Assembly (NCBI GenBank): GCA_009921445.1
Contig: RFXV01000004.1
Coordinates: 1-34,775, forward strand
Direction: 5' to 3'
DNA from: Flavobacteriia bacterium
Lineage (GTDB): Bacteria; Bacteroidota; Bacteroidia; Flavobacteriales; Schleiferiaceae
Length of the DNA: 34,775 bases
This document shows positions 1 through 8,634 of the stretch, piece after piece. Position 1 is the stretch's first letter; each line of letters starts with the position of its first letter. The position numbers and the translations under genes were made by a program. A model generated the notes under the pieces. The model worked only from the letters and a program-made list of their open reading frames with translations. It ran no database searches and was not told the origin of the DNA.

Positions 1-1794
1 CCACTTTGGTTCCTCACAGGATTGAGTCCCAACACCGCGTATGAGTATTATGTGATCGAAGTGTGCGGAAACGGCGGACAAAGTGTTCCGAGCGCACGCT
101 TCAGCTTTACAACAGCACCGGCACCGAGCTGTCAGCCACCAACCAATCTGAGTGCCGGCAACATCAGCACCTCCGGAGCCACCTTGAGCTGGACCGCAGG
201 AAACACCTCTTACACTGAGCATGCGCTGGAATATGGACCTGTTGGTTTTGCACAAGGGTCGGGAACTGCGATCACGGGCATCAAGTCATTGACCACCACA
301 CTCTCGGGATTGAGCCCCAACACACAGTATGAGTTCTATGTGACCGAAGACTGTGGAAACGGCAGCCAAAGCAGCCCGAGTGCGCGCTATCCATTCACCA
401 CGGCCCAGTTGGCCTGTATTGCCCCGGGCAATCTCGATGCCAGCAACATCACGCACAACTCTGCCCAGTTGAGCTGGACAGCCGGTGGCACGGAGACCCA
501 ATGGGAGATCAGTATCGATCTCACTGGATTGGGTACGGTGTTCGGTGCCCGGTATATCGTGAATGCGCCTTCTTTCTCTGCAACCAATCTGACGGCATCG
601 GTCACCTACGACTTCTTTGTTCGTTCACTCTGCACCGCTGGAGACAGCAGCGACTGGTCTGGACCCTACACTTTCGCAACCAGTGTTCCTCCACCTCCAC
701 CAGCAGCATGCCTGGCCATTGACTCCATATCGATCCTGAACGCCAAACAAGGCTCCATGCGCGCCCACTTTGCCGCTGCTTCGGGGACCATTCGCCGCAT
801 GCAATTCATGCCTGTAGGTGATTCACTGAACCTTCGCACCAAGGCCATCGCTTCATCCAGCCAGACCATCAAGAACTTCAATGCCACTCCTTTCTTCAAT
901 AAGGATGTGGCCGTTTGGTTGCAGTTGGACACAACAGGCAATGGAGACTGGTCGACACAGGGCTGTGGAGATACACTCTTCCTCCCCTGTAAGGACCAGA
1001 CCCTGCAGATGGTCGAGCAACGGGCTGCGACCTGTGCCGCAGACTCGGTCATGGTGCGTGCAGGCTATGCAGGCGGATATGGCACACCCACTATCCTTTG
1101 GAGCAATGGAGCCACCACCAAACGCACATTTGCCCAGCAGGGACAGACCCTGACCGTGACCATCACGGATGCGTCCGGATGTGCGGTCTCTGATTCGATA
1201 ACTGCCTCTGCCCTGGACAACACGGCTGTTCCTGGCAACTGGACCTTACTCAAGGGCGGACCCACCATTTTCAATGGAAGCTTCACAGCACCCAGTCTGC
1301 CTTCAGGAGCTACACTGATCGGTTACCGGATGGCCTATCGCCTCAGAGGCACACAGACCTGGACGAATACGCCGCTGAGCCAGAACACCACCATCTCCGT
1401 GGACTTTACCGGCTCCGGGCTGCCAGGTGGCAACTACGAGTTTGTGGCCTTTACGCGTTACCGGCTGAATGGGGTAGCGACCAATTCCAACTTCACCTGC
1501 CGGATCGCCAAAGGCTACAACGGCTCTGGAGGGAAGCGCGCCTCGTCCTCAGCGAGCGGCGCGGATGAAAATGCCATACGCATCTATCCCAACCCCGTGG
1601 AAAACACCTTGTACGTTTCCGCCGGATCGGGTGCAGAGATCAGCCTGTTGGATGCGAGTGGAAAAACCATCGCCGTGCAGACCTCGGGAACTGCAGAAGT
1701 TCAGTTCGATATGAGCGCATTGGCGCAAGGGGTCTATATGCTGTTGATCCAGACCGAAGATGAGTTCCTGACCGAGCGCATCGTGAAGAATTGA
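1..1794 (+). CDS. Secreted fibronectin type III repeat protein with T9SS sorting tail (5' partial)
   Basis: The reading frame is open from base 1, so the N-terminus lies outside the window and 597 residues are visible. The ORF track start at 22 is an internal TTG codon. Two very similar FN3-like repeats with a period of about 97 residues carry the motif LSPNTxYE(F/Y)YV (near residues 9 and 106). A third, more divergent FN3 unit follows at about residues 137-225, then a proline-rich linker (PPPPPA) and a Cys-containing region of unknown fold. The last ~75 residues begin IRIYPNPVENTLYVS and end in ERIVKN, the pattern of a T9SS type A sorting domain, so the protein is probably exported through the Por/T9SS machinery and anchored on the cell surface or released. 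Role inferred: adhesin or extracellular enzyme scaffold; no catalytic domain is visible in this part. A hairpin terminator follows 22 bases after the stop. Confidence 0.85.
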   Translation, partial: PLWFLTGLSPNTAYEYYVIEVCGNGGQSVPSARFSFTTAPAPSCQPPTNLSAGNISTSGATLSWTAGNTSYTEHALEYGPVGFAQGSGTAITGIKSLTTTLSGLSPNTQYEFYVTEDCGNGSQSSPSARYPFTTAQLACIAPGNLDASNITHNSAQLSWTAGGTETQWEISIDLTGLGTVFGARYIVNAPSFSATNLTASVTYDFFVRSLCTAGDSSDWSGPYTFATSVPPPPPAACLAIDSISILNAKQGSMRAHFAAASGTIRRMQFMPVGDSLNLRTKAIASSSQTIKNFNATPFFNKDVAVWLQLDTTGNGDWSTQGCGDTLFLPCKDQTLQMVEQRAATCAADSVMVRAGYAGGYGTPTILWSNGATTKRTFAQQGQTLTVTITDASGCAVSDSITASALDNTAVPGNWTLLKGGPTIFNGSFTAPSLPSGATLIGYRMAYRLRGTQTWTNTPLSQNTTISVDFTGSGLPGGNYEFVAFTRYRLNGVATNSNFTCRIAKGYNGSGGKRASSSASGADENAIRIYPNPVENTLYVSAGSGAEISLLDASGKTIAVQTSGTAEVQFDMSALAQGVYMLLIQTEDEFLTERIVKN

Positions 1795-1816
1795 TCACCC
1801 GTGCAAGTGCCTTTTC

Positions 1817-1842
1817 AAGCCCCGCAGACGCGGGGCTTTTTT
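1817..1842 (+). terminator. Rho-independent terminator after the FN3 protein
   Basis: A 9-bp perfect stem AAGCCCCGC/GCGGGGCTT with an AGAC loop runs straight into a T-run (TTTTTT including the stem's last Ts). It is placed correctly to end transcription of the FN3/T9SS gene. Confidence 0.9.
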
Positions 1843-1907
1843 AATCTGCCCATCCCTCTGTACGCTCCCGCTTAAAGAACCTTTTCGCTCGTTCTTGTTA
1901 AGAGCCT

Positions 1908-2195
1908 ATGAGAAAAGTCGCGCCCGAACTTTCGGATGAAGACATCGACCGCATTATATCAATGGCCTGGGAAGACCGAACCCCATTCGATGCCATCGAA
2001 GACCAATTCGGGCTAAAGGAGCAGCAGGTGATCGAACTCATGCGCCGGCAATTGAAACGCAGCTCCTGGAAACGCTGGAGAAAGCGCGTACAGGGAAGGG
2101 CCACCAAACACAGGGCGCTTGCCCCACCCGGTACGGACCGATTCAAGAGTGCCATGCAGCGTGTGATCACGGGAAATCGGATCTCCAAACGCTGA
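1908..2195 (+). CDS. TIGR03643/DUF2805 family small basic protein
   Basis: A 95-residue protein with an acidic N-terminal helix (LSDEDIDRIISMAWEDRTPF), then FGLKEQQVIELMRRQLKRSSW, then a strongly basic tail (KRWRKRVQGRATKHR). This order matches the uncharacterised TIGR03643/DUF2805 family as I remember it, in length and in the WEDRTPF..FGL..LMRR..KxSSWxxWRxRV..RxTKH pattern. The FGL-x-E-x-x-V segment resembles a helix-turn-helix, which would suit a nucleic-acid-binding role, but that is inference. The ATG at 1908 is the first start codon in the frame. It stands alone between a terminator and an exported hypothetical gene in the same direction. Confidence 0.8.
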   Translation: MRKVAPELSDEDIDRIISMAWEDRTPFDAIEDQFGLKEQQVIELMRRQLKRSSWKRWRKRVQGRATKHRALAPPGTDRFKSAMQRVITGNRISKR

Positions 2196-2226
2196 TCTCT
2201 TGAGAAGACTGAAACCTTCTAAAGTG

Positions 2227-2233
2227 TAATTTG
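2227..2233 (+). promoter_or_regulatory. Possible -7 element (shortened variant TAaTTTG)
   Basis: TAATTTG lies 17 bases upstream of the ATG at 2251. It is one base shorter than the Bacteroidota -7 consensus TAnnTTTG but sits at the same distance as the perfect matches elsewhere in the window. Weak by itself. Confidence 0.3.
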
Positions 2234-2250
2234 TGCTAAAATCAACGACC

Positions 2251-2766
2251 ATGCGCACCTTCATCTTTGCAGCCTTTCTTACTGGCCTGCTTAGCCCGAT
2301 AGCCTTAGAAGCACAGAAAAAATGCAAATACGACTTCGATGAGCAGGACCCCATGACGGAGGTCCGGGTGCGAAGAAACAAGATCAAGGTGAAGCGCTTT
2401 TTCCTTGTCAATTTTTATAGAAAAGGAGATGAATACCGAGTAGAATTGGAGATCGCATTGGCCGGGGAGCGAAACTTCATCGTGCCCGAGGGCAATGAAC
2501 TGCAGCTCAAACTGGGAAATGGAACGATTCTTCGCTTTCCGGCTGCCGAAGACGCCTCACCTGTTTCATATGTCGCAGGAAATCAAGTTGCCACCAATTT
2601 TGCCATTACCCATCACTGTACTCGCGATCAGATGGAACTCCTTGCAGCTCATGGCTTTCGGGTGGTGAGCACAGCTGTAGGTGATCAGACCTATACCTTG
2701 GAGATCAAGGAAAAGAAGGTGAGCAAAAATGCGCGGGATGCAGCCTGTATCCTGGTCGACCCCTGA
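2251..2766 (+). CDS. Exported hypothetical protein
   Basis: The ORF track begins at a GTG (2233), but that codon overlaps a possible promoter element. The ATG at 2251 opens a good signal peptide (MRTFIFAAFLTGLLSPIALEAQ), giving 171 residues. The mature part begins near KKCKYDFDEQDP and is a soluble, mixed-charge domain with three visible Cys (start, middle, near C-terminus). There is no sorting tail or membrane helix, so a periplasmic location is likely. I do not recognise the family. It lies between the DUF2805-like gene and the yicC operon, which has its own promoter, so it is probably a single-gene unit. Function unknown. Confidence 0.7.
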   Translation: MRTFIFAAFLTGLLSPIALEAQKKCKYDFDEQDPMTEVRVRRNKIKVKRFFLVNFYRKGDEYRVELEIALAGERNFIVPEGNELQLKLGNGTILRFPAAEDASPVSYVAGNQVATNFAITHHCTRDQMELLAAHGFRVVSTAVGDQTYTLEIKEKKVSKNARDAACILVDP

Positions 2767-2803
2767 GAAAAGAACAAGCCGCCCAATGGCCGCTGCACTT
2801 GAC

Positions 2804-2811
2804 TAACTTTG
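2804..2811 (+). promoter_or_regulatory. Bacteroidota -7 promoter element for yicC-gmk-nadD
   Basis: TAACTTTG matches TAnnTTTG exactly and ends 16 bases before the yicC ATG. The 61-base gap after the upstream gene has room for this promoter and little else. Confidence 0.65.
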
Positions 2812-2827
2812 ACCAAACCCACGGATT

Positions 2828-3691
2828 ATGATCCTTTCCATGACCGGATACGGCAAGGCCGAAAAAGAAACACCGGACTTCATGCTGACCGTGGAGGTGC
2901 GCAGCCTGAACTCAAAGCAGCTCGATCTGCACTTGAAGATCCCTTCCCTGTTCCGCCCCTTTGAGCAGGACCTGCGCCAGCTATGTCAAAAGACGCTGCA
3001 ACGCGGAAAAGTGGAGCTCTCCATGAACTTGCGGGAGACCACACAGAACTCGGCCTATATGATCGATGAACAGCTTTTTGATCGCTACCACAAGCAGCTC
3101 CAGGAACTCGCCCAGCGCATCGGTTCCACTCAGGATCTTTTGGGTCAGTTACTCCGCATGCCCGATGTGTTGCGTCAAGAAGAAAAGGTCCTGGACGAAG
3201 GCTACAAAAAGGAGGTGCTGGCGCTCACCGAAGAGGCACTCCAAAATCTCAGCGAACACCGGGAAAAAGAAGGTCAGGCCATGCATGCCGACCTGATCGC
3301 CAATGCGACATCCATCGGTATGTTGCTCGATGAACTGGCGCCCTTTGAAGAAGAGCGCAACCAGAAACTAAAGGACCGTCTGCAGGGTCAACTCGAACAG
3401 TGGAAGAAAGAACTTGATGCCTCCCGCTTCCACCAGGAGGTCGTCTACTATCTGGAGAAATGGGACATCAATGAAGAGCGGGTGCGGCTCCGTCATCATC
3501 TGCAGATGTTCCGGGAGGTGATGGACGGCGAAACCCGACAGGGACGAAAATTGCAGTTCGTCGCTCAAGAGATCGGTCGGGAGGTCAATACCATTGGATC
3601 CAAGTGCCAGAATGCACAGATGCAGCAGCGGGTGGTGCAGATGAAGGACCATTTGGAACAGATCAAGGAACAACTCGGAAACATCCTCTAA
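2828..3691 (+). CDS. yicC: YicC family endoribonuclease-like protein
   Basis: 287 residues, the usual size of the YicC/DUF1732 family. The N-terminus MILSMTGYGKAE and the EVRSLNSKQLDL segment are family signatures. The C-terminal half is a helical, charged region ending in an NTIGSKCQNAQMQQRVVQMK-type block that corresponds to the conserved NTIGSKA..Q motif. E. coli YicC has been reported as an endoribonuclease, so RNA processing is the likely role, but the biological substrate here is unknown. It begins an operon: its TAA overlaps the gmk ATG by one base (TAATG), a layout that suggests translational coupling. The pairing of yicC with gmk is widespread in bacteria. Confidence 0.93.
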   Translation: MILSMTGYGKAEKETPDFMLTVEVRSLNSKQLDLHLKIPSLFRPFEQDLRQLCQKTLQRGKVELSMNLRETTQNSAYMIDEQLFDRYHKQLQELAQRIGSTQDLLGQLLRMPDVLRQEEKVLDEGYKKEVLALTEEALQNLSEHREKEGQAMHADLIANATSIGMLLDELAPFEEERNQKLKDRLQGQLEQWKKELDASRFHQEVVYYLEKWDINEERVRLRHHLQMFREVMDGETRQGRKLQFVAQEIGREVNTIGSKCQNAQMQQRVVQMKDHLEQIKEQLGNIL

Positions 3692-4257
3692 TGAGTGGAA
3701 AGTTGCTCATATTCAGTGCGCCATCGGGAGCCGGAAAGTCGACCATTGTTCGTCGGCTGCTCCAGGAACTCTCCCAGCTGTCTTTCAGCATTTCGGCCAC
3801 CTCACGTGCGCCACGCGAGGGGGAAGAAGAGGGCACGCACTACTACTTTCTCACCGAATCGGAATTCCGTGAGGAGATCGAAAAGGATGCATTTCTCGAA
3901 TGGGAGGAAGTGTATTCCGGCGTATTCTACGGAACCCTTCGACAGGAAGTGGAGCGGCTCTGGGCCATTGGTAAGCAGGTCGTCTTTGACATCGACGTTC
4001 AGGGAGGACTGAACCTCAAGGCCCAATTCCAGAACCGAGCACTGGCCCTCTTCATCCAACCACCAAGCCTGCAGATCCTCGAAGAGCGCCTCAGAGGAAG
4101 GGGAACAGAATCTGAGCAGCAGCTGAAGATGCGCATCGAAAAGGCAGGAAAGGAAATGGAACTGGCCGATCGATTCGATGGCATCATCCTGAACGACGAT
4201 CTGGAAAAGGCCGTGGAACAGGCCTTGGAGCAGATACGGAATTTTCTCTTCGAGTGA
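3691..4257 (+). CDS. gmk: Guanylate kinase
   Basis: 188 residues; converts GMP and ATP to GDP and ADP in purine nucleotide metabolism. The Walker A loop SAPSGAGKST sits at the N-terminus. It is followed by the GMP-binding SATSRAPREGEEEGTHYYF block, the FLEWEEVYSGVFYGT segment and VVFDIDVQGG, all in family order. The ORF track extends the frame back to 3604 inside yicC; the ATG at 3691 gives the correct family N-terminus and overlaps the yicC stop by one base. The gene's own TGA overlaps the nadD GTG start by four bases, so yicC, gmk and nadD look co-translated. Confidence 0.97.
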   Translation: MSGKLLIFSAPSGAGKSTIVRRLLQELSQLSFSISATSRAPREGEEEGTHYYFLTESEFREEIEKDAFLEWEEVYSGVFYGTLRQEVERLWAIGKQVVFDIDVQGGLNLKAQFQNRALALFIQPPSLQILEERLRGRGTESEQQLKMRIEKAGKEMELADRFDGIILNDDLEKAVEQALEQIRNFLFE

Positions 4258-4820
4258 AAAAGATCGGTCTTTTCTTCGGTTCATTCAACCCGGTACACAC
4301 CGGACATATGGTCATTGCCCAGCACATTCAGCAGCACTTCCCTCTGGACGAGGTCTGGCTGGTGGTGAGCCCGCAGAATCCATTCAAGGAAAAGAAGAAT
4401 CTGCTGCCCGAACGAACGCGCTGGAACATGGTGGATCTGGCCATTGGTGAGGCCATAGGACTCCGGGCTTCCGATGTGGAATTCGCGCTCCAGCGCCCCA
4501 GCTATACGGTCGCTACCCTGGCCCATTTGAAAGAGAAACATCCGGAATTCCTATTCCATCTGATCATGGGCAGCGACAACCGGAAGAATCTCCACAAGTG
4601 GCGGAACGGAGATTACATCGAGACTCATTTCCCCATCATTGTGTACCCCAGAGGAACAGATGTCGCACAGCCCATGACCAATACTCATTGGGTGGATGCA
4701 CCACGCATGGAGATCTCTTCGAGCCACATCCGCCAGGAATTGAAGGCGGGCAAAGAAGTGCGCTATCTGCTGCCCGAAAAGGTCTGGGAATATCTAACAG
4801 ACAGCGATCTGTACAGATAA
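4254..4820 (+). CDS. nadD: Nicotinate-nucleotide adenylyltransferase
   Basis: 188 residues; adenylates nicotinate mononucleotide to deamido-NAD in NAD synthesis. The nucleotidyltransferase signature GSFNPVHTGHM is at residues 8-18 and the second conserved block SSSHIRQEL near the C-terminus. The start is GTG (4254), overlapping the gmk stop as GTGA; no ATG upstream in this frame is plausible because it would lie inside gmk. Last gene of the yicC-gmk-nadD operon. The ~100 bases that follow contain no clear terminator. Confidence 0.96.
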   Translation: MKKIGLFFGSFNPVHTGHMVIAQHIQQHFPLDEVWLVVSPQNPFKEKKNLLPERTRWNMVDLAIGEAIGLRASDVEFALQRPSYTVATLAHLKEKHPEFLFHLIMGSDNRKNLHKWRNGDYIETHFPIIVYPRGTDVAQPMTNTHWVDAPRMEISSSHIRQELKAGKEVRYLLPEKVWEYLTDSDLYR

Positions 4821-4924
4821 AAAGCGGCTTGTAAAGCCTGGCCTTCAAAGGTCCCTGATGCCCTTTGGGACATCTTGCTTCCCACCAATTTTTAACGGAG
4901 ATTGTTGCTGAAGTGGGAACCCAA

Positions 4925-7657
4925 ATGAAGACCTCTGCACACTTTTTGGATCACCTAGCCGACCGGATCGCTGAATCTCCTGAAGATCAGTGGAAAGGCC
5001 ATCTGGTCATTCTGCCCAGCCAGCGGGCAGGACTTCACCTGCGCCATGCGCTCATCCGACGTGCCAACAAGGCCTTCATCCACCCACACATTCTGACAAC
5101 AGAATCTTTTGTCCGCGAATTGAGCGGTTCCCGTCGGATCGATCCCGTTCGGGAACTGAGCATGCTCTTTTCGGCCTATTGCGCCACACATCAGCGCCCT
5201 GAGGGCTTTGATGCCTTTATGAAATGGGCACCTCTATTTCTGAGCGATCTGAACGAGGCCGACCGGCACCTTGCGCCCATGGCCGAACTCTACCGCTTCA
5301 CCTCGGATGTCAAACGACTTGAGCGCTGGTCTGCTGAAGAAGAAGAGGACCGCACAGACATGATCCGCTCCTACCTCCACTTCTGGGAGCGCCTTGACGA
5401 TATGCGCTGCACCTTCCAGGAGCTCTGTCAAAAGAGCGGACTCATTCCGCAAGGACTCGCCTACAGAATGGCCGCCGAAGGCTTTTCTCAGCTGTGGCCT
5501 GAATGGAAAAAAAGTCAGGGAGTGGAGCGCATATGGATCGCCGGACTCAATGCCTTGAACAAGGCAGAAGAGGAGATCTTCGCCGCTTTGCGCAAGGAAG
5601 AATGTGTTTTCCTCTTCGATCTTCCAGAGATCCTCGGAGCCGGTGGACAAGAGGCCGGACAATTCATCCGGCAGTATCTGAAGTGGGAAAAGACCAGCAC
5701 TCAGCAGATCACACCCTCTGACCATATTCGGGAATGGACCATCAGCTCGACTCCGGGCCAGCAGGAACAGTATGCACTGGTACGAGAGATCCTGGAGGGA
5801 CTCATCGAAGAAAAGGGCATGGCTGTGCTCGAGCGAACAGCCCTCGTTCTCACCGAAGAAAGTGATCTGTTGCCTGCGCTGAGCGCACTTCCTGAGGCGG
5901 TAAAGAAGGTCAACATCACCATGGGCCTTCCGCTGAAGGATCACCCGATGACCCAGATCATCTCACGCCTCATGCAACTGCTCGCCTCCGATTGGCAGAC
6001 GGGCGCATCTGCCGATCTGCTCCGTGATCTGGTGCTGAGCCTGCATCCGCTTGTGGGACCCGGGGTGTTCACAGAGCCCGAATGGGCCCTGGGAAGCCGG
6101 ATAGACCGCTCTGAGTGGAAGCAGTTCTGGACCAATGGAAGGGCTACAGAGCTGAATATGGAGCCGCCGCCAGAGCCCGTGACTGGTGCCCTTGAACTGG
6201 GTACCTGGCTGGTTGCCCGCCTGCCCGAAGGAATGAACAAGAGTTGTCTGGAGGAGATCCTGCAGCAGCTGAAAGAGCTGCAGAGACTGCAGAAAGAAAT
6301 TTCACAAGAGAACGGATCGGACATCAAAGATGTGGAACGTCTGTTCCGTCTTCTGATGAAGGATGCCCAACTCGATTTCCGGGGCGAACCGCTTGAAGGT
6401 CTGCAGATCATGGGCATACTCGAATCCAGGGCACTGGAGTTCGACCATGTGCTTTTCACCTCTCTGAACGAAGGCTGTCTGCCTAAGGGACGGCCCGTAC
6501 AATCGATGTTTCCCTATGAGCTTAGAAAAGCACACGGCCTGCCGGATCACGGAGAAAAAGACAGCATCTATGGCTATCATTTCCTGCGGCTGCTCGCGCG
6601 AAGCAAGCGCGCTTGGATGATCTACAGCATGGGTTCGGATGGCGTACAGGCCTCAGAACCCAGCCGATTCCTTCTGCAGATCAGGCACGAATGGACCAAG
6701 TGGTATGACAGCCAATTGCGGTTGGATTCAGAAGTGCGCATCGCACCGCCTTCCGCCCCACAAGCTGAGGAACGGATCGCCAAGACCCCCGCCATACTCG
6801 ATTCCTTGGATCGCCTGCGGGAAAGAGGCTTCAGCCCAAGCGCACTGAACAGATACCTGAAAAACCCGATCGATTTTTATTTGAACTACTGCAGCGGCAT
6901 TCGCGAACCAAAGAGAAAGGGTCGGCTCGACTCCCTGGGGATGGGCCTGGTCTTCCATGAAGCGATCGACCGCTTTTTCAAGCCCTTTCTACAACAGGAA
7001 TTGAATGCGGAGCTGCTGGAGCTCGAAAAGAAACGCATCCCTGCCTGCCTGGAAGAAGCCTGTGAAAAATATGAGGTGAGCGCAGAGCGTTTGAGCGGAA
7101 CGGAACGACTGGCCTTCGATCTGTTGCCGGTACTTGTCGAAAAGAGTGTCCACCTGGACATTACCCTGCTCAGGAAAGGGCATACGATCGAGCTGCTCGC
7201 ACTTGAAGAATCACTCTCCGCTTCCCTGAATGAAAGGCTGACCATCAAGGGGAAGGTGGATCGGATCGACCGGGTGGATGGGGTTGTCCGGGTGATCGAC
7301 TACAAAACGGGAAACATCAGTTCGCTGGGCATTACAGACGCCGAGCAACTGACCGATGGGGAGCATGCAGCCGCCTTCCAGCTGATGATCTATGCCCTCA
7401 TGGCCCAAGGCCGATTCCCTGACGAAGAGTTCAATGCCTGCATCTACCTGACCAAGGAATGGTCCAAGGGACCCAAGAATCTGAGTTTTGGAGAAAATAA
7501 AGAGAAGACCTATTCGATCGATGCAGACCGGCTCATTGCTTTTAGAAAACAGCTCATTGACCTGATCGAAGAGATCCTCGATCCGACAGTGGATTTTGTA
7601 CATCTTGAACTGCACGAGGAATCCGAAGATGAGTCCAGAGAAAAGGAAGAGCGATGA
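4925..7657 (+). CDS. AddB-like PD-(D/E)XK nuclease, inactivated-helicase type
   Basis: 910 residues from the ATG at 4925; the track start at 4865 is a TTG giving 20 unlikely residues. The N-terminal half resembles a superfamily 1 helicase fold but lacks a Walker A GxGKT loop (the equivalent place reads VILPSQRAGLHLRHAL), as in AddB-type proteins. The block LESRALEFDHVLFTSLNEGC near residue 500 is a helicase-like motif. The C-terminal RecB-type nuclease is visible: YLKNPIDFYLNYC (~residue 645), VFHEAIDRFF (~675), KVDRIDRVDG then VIDYKTGN (~775-795) and QLMIYAL (~820). It probably takes part in double-strand break repair with an AddA/RecB-type helicase-nuclease, but no such partner is adjacent. 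The stop overlaps the next gene's ATG (ATGA). Confidence 0.85.
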   Translation: MKTSAHFLDHLADRIAESPEDQWKGHLVILPSQRAGLHLRHALIRRANKAFIHPHILTTESFVRELSGSRRIDPVRELSMLFSAYCATHQRPEGFDAFMKWAPLFLSDLNEADRHLAPMAELYRFTSDVKRLERWSAEEEEDRTDMIRSYLHFWERLDDMRCTFQELCQKSGLIPQGLAYRMAAEGFSQLWPEWKKSQGVERIWIAGLNALNKAEEEIFAALRKEECVFLFDLPEILGAGGQEAGQFIRQYLKWEKTSTQQITPSDHIREWTISSTPGQQEQYALVREILEGLIEEKGMAVLERTALVLTEESDLLPALSALPEAVKKVNITMGLPLKDHPMTQIISRLMQLLASDWQTGASADLLRDLVLSLHPLVGPGVFTEPEWALGSRIDRSEWKQFWTNGRATELNMEPPPEPVTGALELGTWLVARLPEGMNKSCLEEILQQLKELQRLQKEISQENGSDIKDVERLFRLLMKDAQLDFRGEPLEGLQIMGILESRALEFDHVLFTSLNEGCLPKGRPVQSMFPYELRKAHGLPDHGEKDSIYGYHFLRLLARSKRAWMIYSMGSDGVQASEPSRFLLQIRHEWTKWYDSQLRLDSEVRIAPPSAPQAEERIAKTPAILDSLDRLRERGFSPSALNRYLKNPIDFYLNYCSGIREPKRKGRLDSLGMGLVFHEAIDRFFKPFLQQELNAELLELEKKRIPACLEEACEKYEVSAERLSGTERLAFDLLPVLVEKSVHLDITLLRKGHTIELLALEESLSASLNERLTIKGKVDRIDRVDGVVRVIDYKTGNISSLGITDAEQLTDGEHAAAFQLMIYALMAQGRFPDEEFNACIYLTKEWSKGPKNLSFGENKEKTYSIDADRLIAFRKQLIDLIEEILDPTVDFVHLELHEESEDESREKEER

Positions 7658-8598
7658 AGGCCGACGAATACCCTGATCTGAAAAAGGCAGCCGAGCTTCT
7701 CGACGGGCAGATCCACCGCAGCCCGATACTGCGCAGCCAAACGATCGACAAGGCTTTGGGATGCGAAGTGCACTTCAAATCGGAGCATCTGCAAAAGACC
7801 GGGTCTTTCAAGGTTCGGGGTGCCTGCTACACCCTGCGCTCGATGTTGGCCGAGGAACGCAGCAAAGGCGTGATCACCCACTCGAGCGGCAACCACGGAC
7901 AGGCGCTGGCATGGGCCGGAAAAGCCCTTGACACGAAGGTGCATGTGGTCGTTCCTGAAGACGCGCCGAAAGTGAAGGTGGAAGCGATGCACGCCTATGG
8001 CGCACAGCTGCATTTCTGTGCCCCCGGACAGGCAGCCCGTGAGCAGTTGTGCAGCGAATTGATGGATGCGCACGGTTTCAGCTTTGTTCCGCCCTACGAC
8101 GACCCGCGCATCATTACGGGTCAATCCACTATGATGCAGGAATGCATCGAAGACATCAGCGGTCTGGATGCCGCCTTCGTTCCCGTGGGTGGAGGAGGTC
8201 TTTTGGCCGGAGCTCTTCTGGCTGCACGGCAGTTTCAACCCGACCTGAAAGTGTTCGGCGCAGAACCGCGCAATGCAGACGATGCCTTTCGCTCACTGGA
8301 ATCCGGTGTACGGCAGGAACAGCCCGCACCCGATACCATGGCCGACGGACTGAGGACGGCTCTGGGCGTACACAACTTTGCGATCATTCAGCAGGAAGCA
8401 GAAGGAATTGTAACCGTGACCGAGGAAGAGATACTGGAAGCCATGAAGTGGATCTACCGCTATTTGAAACAGGCGGTTGAACCCAGCGCAGCGGTTTCGC
8501 TTGCTTCCATCATCAAGGAAAAAGACAGATGGAAAGGACGGAAACTGCTCAGTGTATTATGTGGGGGTAACTCGGATCTGTCGGCTCTCCCTTTCTAG
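7654..8598 (+). CDS. PLP-dependent serine racemase / threonine (hydroxyaspartate) dehydratase-like enzyme
   Basis: 314 residues, fold-type II PLP enzyme without a C-terminal ACT regulatory domain. The PLP lysine is in GSFKVRGA (K53). The phosphate loop GGGGLLAG and the cofactor-ring block CGGNSDLS near the C-terminus (Cys where many members have Ser) are present. SSGNHGQAL contains the serine that acts as second base in serine racemase, and AEPRNADD matches the divalent-metal site of the eukaryotic-type serine racemase. Family enzymes racemise L-serine or eliminate water/ammonia from serine, threonine or threo-3-hydroxyaspartate; the exact substrate cannot be told from sequence. Coupled to the AddB-like gene by a 4-base ATGA overlap, probably just compact packing. 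Confidence 0.88.
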   Translation: MKADEYPDLKKAAELLDGQIHRSPILRSQTIDKALGCEVHFKSEHLQKTGSFKVRGACYTLRSMLAEERSKGVITHSSGNHGQALAWAGKALDTKVHVVVPEDAPKVKVEAMHAYGAQLHFCAPGQAAREQLCSELMDAHGFSFVPPYDDPRIITGQSTMMQECIEDISGLDAAFVPVGGGGLLAGALLAARQFQPDLKVFGAEPRNADDAFRSLESGVRQEQPAPDTMADGLRTALGVHNFAIIQQEAEGIVTVTEEEILEAMKWIYRYLKQAVEPSAAVSLASIIKEKDRWKGRKLLSVLCGGNSDLSALPF

Positions 8599-8610
8599 GC
8601 ACGCATCGAC

Positions 8611-8618
8611 TAATTTTG
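8611..8618 (+). promoter_or_regulatory. Bacteroidota -7 promoter element for purQ
   Basis: TAATTTTG is an exact TAnnTTTG match in the 36-base gap and ends 16 bases before the purQ ATG. Confidence 0.65.
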
Positions 8619-8634
8619 AAGCAAAATCTGATTC

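Noticed and set aside
1-21. Possible frameshift in the first codons: the frame reads PLWFLTG where a TTLxLTG-like sequence would be expected before LSPNT.
   Set aside because: Only seven codons at the window edge are available, and the frame stays open, so an indel cannot be separated from normal repeat divergence.
4821-4924. Short inverted repeats (AAAGG...CCTTT) between nadD and the AddB-like gene.
   Set aside because: Stems of 4-5 bases, long loops and no T-run; not convincing as a terminator.
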